Part shown: in pieces, positions 6,633 to 16,500 of the stretch
Numbering within the stretch: position 1 is the first letter of the stretch
Layout: each line of letters begins with the position of its first letter
Assembly (NCBI GenBank): GCA_035380045.1
Contig: DAOSWM010000048.1
Location: 1-23,169, forward strand
Length of the DNA stretch: 23,169 nt
Reading direction: 5' to 3'
Origin: DAOSWM01 sp035380045
GTDB lineage: Bacteria; Bacteroidota; Bacteroidia; Bacteroidales; Tenuifilaceae
Position numbers and translations under genes: made by a program
Notes under the pieces: model-generated
Seen by the model: the letters and a program-made list of their open reading frames with translations, nothing else
The model's database searches: none
What the model was told of the DNA's origin: nothing

Positions 6633-7481
6633 ATGGTTGAATACGGAGGGTTACCTCAGGAATTCTGCGAAGAGTTAACTGCAAAAATTGTTGTTCTGCC
6701 CATTCCCTACGATGGAACCAGCACATGGGTAAAAGGTTCCGATAAGGGTCCGGAAGCGCTACTTGAAGCGTCGGCAAACATGGAACTTTACGATATTGAA
6801 ACCGACAGTGAAGTTTATACTCAGGGAATTTACACTGCACCTGCCGTTACCGAGGATTCATCGCCAGAAGCGATGGTTGAAGCATCAGAAAAAGCGTCGA
6901 TTGAGTATCTGAAAAAAGGAAAATTTTTAGTTACTGTTGGTGGCGAACACTCCATTAGCATTGGACCTATTCAGGCTCACGCCAAACATTTTAAAAATCT
7001 TTCAGTAATTCAGATTGATGCACATACTGATCTTCGTGACAGCTACGAAGGATCGAAAAACAACCACGCTTGCGTAATGGCTCGCGCGCAGGATTTGTGC
7101 CCCATTGTTCAGGTTGGAATCCGCAGTATGGATTCGGGCGAAAAGGATAGGCTCGATCCAGAAAGAGTTTTCTGGGCGCATAAAATTGTTCACTGCGAGG
7201 AATGGATGGATCAGGCAATTAGCTTGCTAACCGACAATGTTTATCTTACCATCGATCTCGATGGGTTCGATCCGTCAATCCTTCCATCAACCGGAACTCC
7301 TGAGCCTGGCGGCTTACAGTGGTACCCAACGCTCAAGTTTTTGAAAAAACTTATTGAACGTAAAAATCTTGTTGGATTTGATGTAGTGGAGCTTTGCCCT
7401 AACGAGAACGAAAGATCATCAGACTTTTTGGCTGCAAAGTTGATTTACAAAATCCTTTCGTATAAATTTGCAAATAAGTAA
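6633..7481 (+). CDS. speB: Agmatinase (agmatine ureohydrolase family)
   Basis: This 282-residue protein is a full-length member of the arginase/agmatinase superfamily. The binuclear manganese ligands are visible: GGEHS (His106), QIDAHTDLR (Asp129, His131, Asp133) and TIDLDGFDPS (Asp208, Asp210). A further conserved His is in the NNHACVMAR segment (His145). The predicted reaction is hydrolysis of agmatine to putrescine plus urea. The short substrate loop and overall length fit agmatinase better than arginase, but arginase or another ureohydrolase cannot be excluded by eye. It is followed 32 bp later by a deoxyhypusine-synthase-fold gene that would use putrescine-type substrates, which supports the agmatinase reading. 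Confidence 0.88.
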   Translation: MVEYGGLPQEFCEELTAKIVVLPIPYDGTSTWVKGSDKGPEALLEASANMELYDIETDSEVYTQGIYTAPAVTEDSSPEAMVEASEKASIEYLKKGKFLVTVGGEHSISIGPIQAHAKHFKNLSVIQIDAHTDLRDSYEGSKNNHACVMARAQDLCPIVQVGIRSMDSGEKDRLDPERVFWAHKIVHCEEWMDQAISLLTDNVYLTIDLDGFDPSILPSTGTPEPGGLQWYPTLKFLKKLIERKNLVGFDVVELCPNENERSSDFLAAKLIYKILSYKFANK

Positions 7482-7513
7482 TCAGTCCATAACCTAATTA
7501 ACACACTAAACAA

Positions 7514-8533
7514 ATGGGAAAAAATAACCTGCTAAAGGATGTGGTTAAGCACATCGACATTAAATCGTTCGATTCTACTCCTATCATCAATGCAATGCGC
7601 GACATGTCGTTTACATCGCGCGATACGGCTGCTGCAGCCGACATTTTTGAAATGATGGTAGGCGATAAAGAATGTAGCAACTGGCTTATTCTTGCCGGTA
7701 GCACTAGCGCAGGTGGCTGTATGCAGGTTTACGTTGACATGGTTAAGAATAACATGATTGACGTAGTTGTTGCCACCGGAGCATCCATTGTGGATATGGA
7801 TTTCTTTGAAGCTCTTGGTTTCAAGCACTATAAAGGAACACAGTTTATTGATGATAACATGCTGCGCGATAACTACGTTGACAGGATTTACGATACCTTC
7901 ATCAACGAGGAAGAATTGCAAGTTTGCGATGGAACTGTAAAAATTATTGCCGACGGAATGAAACCCGGCGCCTACAGTTCACGTGAATTTATTAAGGAGA
8001 TGGGACGTTACTTAACCAAACATTCTGTAAAAAAGGACAGCCTAATTCAGGCTTGCTTTGAAAATAATGTTCCTATTTTCTGTCCAGCTTTCAGCGATAG
8101 CAGCGCAGGTTTTGGCCTTGTAAAACATCAGGTTGAGAATCCGGATGCTCACGTTTCCATCGACTCAGTAAAAGATTTCCGCGAGCTAACCATGATAAAA
8201 ATTGCCGGAAAAACAACCGGACTTTTCATGATTGGCGGTGGAGTTCCTAAGAACTTTGCTCAGGATACTGTTGTTTGCGCTGAGATTCTTGGTCACGAAG
8301 TGCCAATGCATAAGTATGCAATTCAGATTACAGTTGCCGATCCACGCGACGGTGCTTGCTCAAGTTCTACTCTCAAGGAAGCTTCATCATGGGGAAAAGT
8401 TGATACAACCTACGAGCAGATGGTTTACGCCGAAGCAACCAGCGTTGTTCCTCTAATTATGAGTTTCATTTTCCATAAGGGAACCTGGAAAAACCGAAAA
8501 AAATACGAGTGGGCAAAACTTTTCGATAAGTAA
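7514..8533 (+). CDS. Deoxyhypusine synthase-like protein (probable polyamine aminobutyltransferase)
   Basis: This 339-residue protein belongs to the deoxyhypusine synthase fold family. It shows the NAD-binding LAGSTSAGG segment, the FCPAFSDSSAGFG segment, GGGVPKNF, and near the C terminus SSWGK with Trp293 and Lys295. In human deoxyhypusine synthase the equivalent SWGK lysine (Lys329) carries the covalent imine intermediate. Bacteria lack the eIF5A substrate, so the bacterial enzyme presumably transfers the aminobutyl group to a small amine. Homospermidine synthases of plants arose from the same family. Placement after agmatinase, with a shared promoter region and a terminator directly downstream, indicates a two-gene polyamine operon. 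The family is secure; the exact product (homospermidine, spermidine-like or another) is inferred. Confidence 0.85.
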   Translation: MGKNNLLKDVVKHIDIKSFDSTPIINAMRDMSFTSRDTAAAADIFEMMVGDKECSNWLILAGSTSAGGCMQVYVDMVKNNMIDVVVATGASIVDMDFFEALGFKHYKGTQFIDDNMLRDNYVDRIYDTFINEEELQVCDGTVKIIADGMKPGAYSSREFIKEMGRYLTKHSVKKDSLIQACFENNVPIFCPAFSDSSAGFGLVKHQVENPDAHVSIDSVKDFRELTMIKIAGKTTGLFMIGGGVPKNFAQDTVVCAEILGHEVPMHKYAIQITVADPRDGACSSSTLKEASSWGKVDTTYEQMVYAEATSVVPLIMSFIFHKGTWKNRKKYEWAKLFDK

Positions 8534-8552
8534 CAATACTCACAGAAATTAT

Positions 8553-8583
8553 AATAGCCACTTTTTGAAGTGGCTATTTTTTT
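8553..8583 (+). terminator. Rho-independent terminator of the agmatinase/DHS-like operon
   Basis: AATAGCCACTT pairs perfectly with AAGTGGCTATT (11 bp) around a 4-base loop and runs into a T tract. It begins 20 bp after the stop codon at 8533. Confidence 0.9.
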
Positions 8584-8598
8584 ATTCTTCTAAAATAA

Positions 8599-10227
8599 TT
8601 ATGTATTTGAAATTCGAATCGCTTTTATAACTAAGGCTATTCGCTGGTTTTCAACCGAATTCTGAATATCAAAAACTCGATACATCTTCTTAAGCGATGA
8701 TCGTACACCCTCAAAACTCAACAAAATTTTCTCTGAAATTTCACGGTTACTAATAGTAGGTGATTCGCAAAGAATGCTTAAAATATTCCAATCGGAATCA
8801 TTTAAAACTCCATTTATAGCTTCACTTATTTTCTCTCTGTTTAGGTGTTTATTATAAGGAATCTCGTTGCCAGAAGTCAAGTTTACAACTGCAACGGATT
8901 TTAGCATTTGAATTTCACTAAGTAAAATATCTTTTTCTGTTTTTATTTTCAATGATCTAAATCGTATTATAACTGCAACAATAACAAGTGAGAAAATGAA
9001 TATAAAGAACAAAATATACTTTTGGAGTCTTGCTCTTTCAACCTCTTTTTGTCTTTCAAATTTTTCAAGTGCGAGTGTCTGTGCGTTTTTCAGGCTATCT
9101 AGAATATGTTGTTTTTCATATTTATATTTATACTCTTGATTAATAATTTCATTATGATTCTCTACGCGTTGCAAACTATCTTTGGCAACAACATACAGCT
9201 CAAACATTGATAACGCTTTGCTATTTTGATTTGAAGTTTTATAGGCTTTATACAAAACATTTGCTGTGGCTGAAATTTGTTTTAACGATCCAATTTCTTG
9301 AGCAAGTTTAAGTGCTTTGCTACCATATACAATTGTACTATCGTAAACTCCTTTGCTATTAAAAATTTCTCCAATGTTATTTAAGCAACCAATTTCACCC
9401 TCCTTGCTTCCAACTTTTTTATGAATAATCAAACTACGTTTTTGGTAAACCATCGAACTATCGAGATTACCTTTTAACATATATACAACACCAATATTTC
9501 CAAGTGCATTTCCAATTCCAAGATAATTTTTCAACTTTTGATTTAGTGAAAGTGTGCGAAAGTAGTATTCTAACGCTTGGTCGTAATTTTTATAATGTGA
9601 GTATATAATCCCCAAATTATTATAACATTTTGAAACACCTTCATAATTTCCAATATCCTCACATATCGTCAAACATTTTTGGTAATATTCAAGCGCTTTA
9701 TCATATTTTTCGATGTTTCGATAAATAATTCCAATATTTAGGTAGCATCTGGCAATACCACTACTATCGTTTAACTCTTCAGATAATTTTAAACTTCTAC
9801 CATAAGTTTCAATAGCACCGGCATAATCGCCAAGCTTCGTTAAAATTGTTCCAATATTATTTAACGAATTTGAAATTCCTTGTTTGTCGTTTATATCTTC
9901 ATTAACCTTTAAGCCCTTTTTATGATATTGTAATGCTCTAATATAATCTCCCTGAAGCATCAACGACACACCCTGAACATTCATCAGGATTGCCATTTCC
10001 TTGATAAAATCTTTACTTTTAGCAAGTTCAATTCCCTTTTCTGCTAAAAAAAATGCGCTATCGGGTTGGCTGAACAAATATCCATCCCAGATAAGTTCAG
10101 TAAAAGCATTTATTCTAATGCTGTCATGGTTTGATAAATCACTCCAAACTGTCCTTAAACTATCAACATTTTTTTGTGATACTGATAAAAGTGGTAAAAA
10201 AAGGAAAACACTTAGTAAAAACCTCAT
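8599..10227 (-). CDS. TPR-repeat membrane regulator with C-terminal helix-turn-helix
   Basis: This 542-residue protein starts with a signal sequence (about residues 1-17). Seven or more tetratricopeptide repeats follow (about 85-340), with recurring patterns such as LNNIGxIYxxxGxYDxAxEYYxxSLxL. A coiled coil (about 355-400) leads to a single membrane helix (about 404-423) and then a cytoplasmic segment with a LuxR-like helix-turn-helix (about 475-521). This layout is a known Bacteroidota type of one-component membrane regulator: a periplasmic TPR domain joined directly to a DNA-binding domain. The gene diverges from the giant secreted protease, and the 318-bp space between them holds two matched palindromes, so the protease gene is a plausible target. 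Architecture is seen directly; the target is inferred. Confidence 0.85.
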   Translation of the reverse strand: MRFLLSVFLFLPLLSVSQKNVDSLRTVWSDLSNHDSIRINAFTELIWDGYLFSQPDSAFFLAEKGIELAKSKDFIKEMAILMNVQGVSLMLQGDYIRALQYHKKGLKVNEDINDKQGISNSLNNIGTILTKLGDYAGAIETYGRSLKLSEELNDSSGIARCYLNIGIIYRNIEKYDKALEYYQKCLTICEDIGNYEGVSKCYNNLGIIYSHYKNYDQALEYYFRTLSLNQKLKNYLGIGNALGNIGVVYMLKGNLDSSMVYQKRSLIIHKKVGSKEGEIGCLNNIGEIFNSKGVYDSTIVYGSKALKLAQEIGSLKQISATANVLYKAYKTSNQNSKALSMFELYVVAKDSLQRVENHNEIINQEYKYKYEKQHILDSLKNAQTLALEKFERQKEVERARLQKYILFFIFIFSLVIVAVIIRFRSLKIKTEKDILLSEIQMLKSVAVVNLTSGNEIPYNKHLNREKISEAINGVLNDSDWNILSILCESPTISNREISEKILLSFEGVRSSLKKMYRVFDIQNSVENQRIALVIKAIRISNT

Positions 10228-10414
10228 TTACTTCAATTTGATTTTAAATACCTAAAAGTTTTTAATATGTACACATTATTATATCTTGCACATTTTAAAA
10301 GAGCGTGCGAAAGATATACACTTTAATAACAAAGTAAATATTTTGGAATTATTATTTTTGATTAAACACCTTATATTTCTGCAAAAAAATGAAATATATT
10401 TTCTCATTTTATTG

Positions 10415-10432
10415 TTCACCCGGTAGGGTGAA
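10415..10432. promoter_or_regulatory. Palindrome 1 upstream of the protease gene (possible operator)
   Basis: TTCACCC and GGGTGAA form perfect 7-bp arms around GGTA. The inner 16 bp, TCACCC-GGTA-GGGTGA, has the same design as palindrome 2. No T tract follows, so a terminator role is unlikely. Confidence 0.5.
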
Positions 10433-10452
10433 ATTATGATTTTGCAGCTATT

Positions 10453-10468
10453 TCACTCAATTGAGTGA
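10453..10468. promoter_or_regulatory. Palindrome 2 upstream of the protease gene (possible operator)
   Basis: TCACTCAATTGAGTGA is a perfect 16-bp palindrome of the form TCAC(C/T)C-N4-G(A/G)GTGA shared with palindrome 1. Its centre is 37 bp downstream of the centre of palindrome 1, and it ends 77 bp before the protease start codon. Such dyads are typical binding sites for dimeric regulators. Confidence 0.5.
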
Positions 10469-10545
10469 GTGTATTCCAAATTATTTAATTTATTATTGCG
10501 ACCACAAAAAACAAACCCATTTAAAATAAACCTAAAACCAGCCTT

Positions 10546-13500
10546 ATGAAAAGAACAGTTCCCTTATTACTTGTTTTGCTCTTGACAATTTTTATTACAA
10601 ATCCGATTAAAGTTTTCTCTCAAACAAAAGCACAGAAAGAAGAAATTATTAAGAAAACTAATATTGAAGAGCTAAAAAAAATTGATAAAAAATATAAAGA
10701 AAAATTTAAAGAGGAGAAAGAAAAAGCCTTGAAACTTGCAGCAGAGAAAAGTTGGGTAGTAAGAGAGGAGAAAGATGGAAAACTCATTGAGTTAATGAAA
10801 GTTAGCAAAGAAGGGAATCCAATCTACTTCACAACATTTAATATGTATGCAGCAATATCCACTCGTGCAAATACTTTGCACAACGGCGGACTCCTTGGGT
10901 TAAATCTTGAGGGACAAGGAATGACTGCACATGTATGGGATGGAGGATTAGCACGAACAACCCACCAAGAGTACGATGGAACTGGAGGAACCGACAGGTT
11001 TAGCATTGGCGATGAATCAACCGCGTTGCATTACCATTCGGCGCATGTTACAGGAACAATTATGGCTTCAGGGGTTCAGGAAGCTGCAAAAGGAATGGCG
11101 CCTCAAGCTTACGCAGTTGGATTTGATTGGAATAACGATATGGGAGAAGCTGTTGAAGCAGCAGCAAACGGAATGCTTTTATCAAACCATTCGTACGGTT
11201 GGAGAGCATCTGATATTCCTGATTGGTATTTCGGAGCTTATCTAAGCGACTCAAGAGATTGGGACGTAATAATGTATAATGCTCCTTACTACTTGATGTG
11301 TGTTGCTGCCGGGAACGATGGTGATGACAATACATCAAACGGAGCACCACTTGATGGAGACACATACTATGACAAGCTATCTAGTCATGCAACATCAAAA
11401 AATAATTTAGTTGTTGCCAACGCACAGGATATTGGCATTGATGCAGACGGAAATCTTGTTTCTATCAACATAAATTCTTCTAGTAGCGAAGGGCCAACCG
11501 ATGATTATCGCATAAAACCTGATATTGCCGGAAAAGGAACAAATCTCTACTCAAGCGCTGAGTCATCAAACAGTGCTTACATTTCCCTTACCGGAACATC
11601 AATGGCAACACCTAACGTTACGGGAACTCTTCTGTTGCTACAACAGCATTATAATAATTTGAATTCAACTTTTATGAGAGCGGCAACTTTAAAAGGTTTA
11701 GCTCTTCATACCGCTGATGATGCAGGAACACCTGGTCCCGATGCCGTTTTTGGATGGGGATTGCTTAATGCAAAAAAAGCTGCTCAACTGATTTCGAGCA
11801 GACATAATGGTTCAATAATAAGTGAACTAAACCTTAGCCAAGGACAAACATACAACATGGATGTTTATGCAACCGGAACTGAGGATTTGGTTGTATCAAT
11901 TTCATGGACTGATCCTCCGGGACCAGCAAACGAAGGAACTCCAAACTTAACAACTCCAGTTCTTGTGAATGATTTGGATGTTAGAGTTTATCAGGGAGCC
12001 AATACTTACTATCCGTTCAAACTTACATCGTTAACAACAAATTCTAATGGCGACAACATTGTTGATCCGTTTGAAAAAATAATTATTTCAAGTCCAACTC
12101 CCGGAGTAATATATAAAATAACTGTATCTCATAAAGGCACTTTGGCTTCTAGCCAGAATTACTCGTTAATTGTTTCAGGTATTGACGGAAATTCTCCGAA
12201 TAGTTTTACTTCAGTATCTAATGATCCAAATCAGATTGATTTGAATTGGAATAAAAATTCAGAAAATAATGATGTATTACTTGCTTATAGCTTAGACGGA
12301 ACTTTCGGAAATCCTGTTAACCAGAGTTCTTACAATGTAGGCAATAGTATTCCTGACGGTGGAACCGTTCTATATAATGGTAGCGAAACATCTTACAACC
12401 ATTCAGCACTTGCTGAAAATACTCACTACTACTATAAAATGTGGTCGATTTTACCTTCTGGTGATTATTCGGCTGGTGTTTACACAGATGAAGTTACAAT
12501 AAAAAGTACATCAACAAACTATCCTACTTCATTTACAGCAGGTATACCATTTACAACAAACATTCCTCTTTCTTGGGTTGATGCTACTGGCAGTGTTATT
12601 CCTGATGGATATCTTATTAAAGCCAGCAGCATAAGTTTTGAAGATATTGTAACTCCCACAAATGGATTCCCCGAAACTAATTCAAGGCTAACTAAAAATA
12701 TTGCTGCCGGAATACAAACTGTAACTTTTGACAGTCTTGTTGGTGTAACAACATACTATTTTAAAATTTTCCCATACACTAACTCAGGTTCAAATATTTA
12801 TTACAAAACTGACGGAGCAGTACCCGAAGCAACCGCACAAACCGAGGTTGATCCTTGTGCTGGAATAACACTACCCTACTCAGAAAATTTTGACTCAGGC
12901 GATAATTGTTGGAATGGAATTACCGGAAGCGATGATTGGATAAATGTTACACCAACAACTCCTGCAGGTGATCATACCGGCGGAGGAACCTGTTTTGTTA
13001 CGAATGGAAATAACGATTATAATACGAATTCCGTTTACAATCTGATTTCACCCACAATTAGTCTTAATGGTTTTGCAAATTGCGAGCTTACCTTCTGGAT
13101 TTACATGAATTCAGAACTTCAAAGCGATGGAGAGTTTTGGGACGGAGGTTACATTGAATGCTTCGATGGAACAAAATGGACAAAGATTGAAACAAGTTTG
13201 CCATACGATGGACCATTAAGTTCAGGTAATCCGCTTGCTGGTGAATTAGGTTGGAGTCCAACAGCAATTCGCGACTGGACTCTGGTAACAGCAGATATTT
13301 CTGCATTTGACGAAAATCCAGACTTCAGAATTCGCTTTAGATTTGGCTCCGATGGAGCCGCTGTTGCTCCCGGTTGGGCAATTGATGATATAAACATTAC
13401 AGGATCAGCAACATGTACGCCTCCTGCCGATCAGGCAACAAACTTTGCTGCAAGCAACGAAACTTTTAATTCTATAGATATTTCATGGAACAGAGGAACA

Positions 13501-16500
13501 CCTTCAGGCGGTGATAATGTTCTGGTTGTAGCACGTGAAATTAGTGCAGAACATACCGATCCAACAAAAGGAGAATCTTACATTGCTAACTCTACTTTTG
13601 GACTAGGTGATGAAATTGGAACAGGCAACTTTGTAGTTTACAATGGAACTGGCACAAATATTTCTGTAACAAACTTAAATAATGTTACAACCTATGTTTT
13701 TTCAGTATACGAATATTCATCAACCGAAAGTTGCTACAACTTAATAGAGCTAAGTGGAACCGGAACTACAGCCCCAAAAACAGAGCCTTCAAGCCATGTT
13801 TCTGATTTTGCAACGGGAATTGTTTCTTCATCAGAAATACCGCTAACTTGGGTTGATGCAACTTCGGGCGTAGAACCCGATGGTTACTTGATTTTCGTAA
13901 ATACAACCGGAATATTTAGCAATCCAACAAACTCTATTCCAGTTTATGATGATATTGATTTGACAGATGGATCAGGTGCAGTAAGTGTTGAACAGGGTAT
14001 TCAGGCATATACATTTACAGGTTTAAATTTTTCAACCCACTACTACTTCAAAATTTATCCATACACAAATAATGGTGATTTAATTCTCTACAAAACTGAT
14101 GGCGAAGTTCCAACTACAGATGCAACTACACTTATCGATCCTTGTTCCATTCCAATTTCAGATTTGACTGATTACACCGAAACTTTTGATATTCCTGAAA
14201 CCCTCGATTGTTGGGAAATTATCGATAACCAAGGGAACGATCAGGTTTGGGAGTTTGGAAATATAAGCGGTGTTACTTTTGGCGATGGAAACTATGCGTT
14301 TCTTAACAGTGATGGTTTTGGCATGTCCGATTCACAAAATTCCGATTTAGTTACACCAATATTCGATTTCACAAGCTACGAAGATGTAACAATATCATTC
14401 ACTCATTACTATCGTCACAATTCAGGTAGTTCTGCTACTTTCTACTACAAGATTAATAATGGTGATTGGAAAAAAATACAACAATGGGTTGCTACTACCG
14501 ACAACCCAACCAACTTTAATCAGGTTATTAATGCACTTGATGGTCAATCGCAAGTGAGATTCAAATTTAACTATACAGGAAGTTGGGATTACTACTGGTT
14601 AGTTGATGATTTTTCAGTTTCAGGAACAACAGTTTGTACTCCTCCTACAAATCAGGCAACAAATTTCATATCAACAGCACAAACTGAAAACTCTCTTACA
14701 ATTAGCTGGACAAGAGGGACTCCTGCTGGTGGAGACGAAGTTTTAGTTTTAGCGAGAAAGTCTGGTGCTGTAAACTCAATTCCTGAAAATGGTGAAACTT
14801 ACACCTCAAACACAGAATTCGGTAATGGAAGTTTAATTGGAGCGGATAACTATGTTGTTTATACAGGTACCGGAACTAGCGTTACTGTTGAGAATCTAAG
14901 CGGCTCAACTACTTATTATTTTGAAATTTACGAGTATACAAACTCAACAAAATGCTATCTTGTTCCGGGTTTAACAGGAAGTGCAACAACAACTGCAAAA
15001 CCTGAGCCAACAAATCACGTTTCATCATTTGCCACAGGAAATGTAAGTTCAAGCGAAATTACACTTACGTGGACTGATGCATCAGGTGGAATTGAACCCG
15101 ACGGCTACTTAATTAAAGTCAATACTACAGGTACTTTTGCCGATCCTACCGATACAAATCCAATTTCTGATGATTTAGTTTTTGGGGACGGATCAGGAGC
15201 TATTAACATTCCACAAGGCACACAGATTTTCACTCTAACAGGATTAATCAACTCAACTCAGTACTTCTTTAAAATATATCCATACACAAATAGCGGAGCA
15301 TTAATTAACTATAAAATAAACGAGTATCCACCAGAAGTTAATGAAACTACGTTATCTGATCCATGCGTAATAAATTTATCCAACGAATCTTATACCGAAG
15401 GTTTTGAAAACGTTACTACTCCAAATTTACCAGAATGTACAAGTATTGAAAATACGAATGGAGACGCTTACCAGTGGATTACTGCTACAACCGATCCACG
15501 TCCGGGTGGAACTAAACATTTATCAATCAGATGGAACTCTGCTGCTGCAATGGATGACTGGTTTTTCTCGCAACCTCTTTTACTCGATGCTGGATATGAA
15601 TACAATGTTTCATTCTGGTATAGAGCTGAATCATCATCCTACGTAGAAAAACTTGAAGTTATGTGGGGAACTTCAAATAGCTCCGCTTCGATGACACTCG
15701 GACAGATATTTGATAATAGCAATATTACTTCCACAACATACATTCAGGGACAAGCAACCATAACTCCTGCTTCAAATGGAGTTTACTATATTGGCTGGCA
15801 TGGTTATAGTTTAGCGGATAAGTACTATCTATACATTGATGATATTTCCGTTACTAAAGGCGAAGCAGTTAATATTGCTCCTTCGGTTGAAAATCCTATT
15901 GCTGATATCACAGAAAACGAAGGATTTGTTTCAACAGGTATTGACCTTACAAATGTTTTCTCCGATGCCGACAGCGATGAGTTAACTTTTTCCGCTGTTG
16001 CAGAGAATGAAACTATAGTAACCGTAAATATTGTAGGAAATACGCTTACTGTAACTGAAGTTGGTATAGGAACTACCAATATTACTGTTACTGCAGATGA
16101 TGGAAACGGCGGAACTGTTGATGATGTTTTCTCTTTCACAGTAAACGAAAATTCAAATAATGCACCAGTTGTAGAGAATACAATACCTGATGAAACAGAA
16201 AACGAAGGATTTGTTTCAACAGATATTGACCTTACAAATGTTTTCGCCGATGACGATGACGATGAGCTAAGTTTCTCTGCAATTTCTGACGACGAAACAA
16301 TCGTAACCGTTGGGGTTACAGGCAGCACCCTCACCGTAACCGAGGTGGGAACCGGCACCACCAGCATCACCGTAACCGCCGATGATGGAAAGGGCGGAAC
16401 CGCTGACGATACATTCAACTTCACCGTGAATGCAGTTCCCGAGGTAGAGAATCCTATTGCAGACATCACCGAGCAAGAGGGTTTCACAACAACGAGTATC

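Larger units (their letters stand above)
10228..10545. promoter_or_regulatory. Divergent intergenic region between TPR regulator and giant protease
   Basis: This 318-bp A/T-rich region separates two divergent genes and contains no credible reading frame. It holds two related palindromes at 10415-10432 and 10453-10468 (listed separately). I found no full TAnnTTTG box on either strand; near matches were left out. The 78 bp between the second palindrome and the ATG at 10546 leave room for a promoter and a leader. Confidence 0.6.

Noticed and set aside
7514..8533. Annotation as true deoxyhypusine synthase acting on eIF5A
   Set aside because: The fold family is right, but bacteria lack eIF5A; the neighbouring agmatinase favours a polyamine substrate.
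10329..10336. CAAAGTAA as a -7 box for the TPR regulator gene
   Set aside because: It misses one of the fixed TA positions of TAnnTTTG on the minus strand and has no -33 partner.
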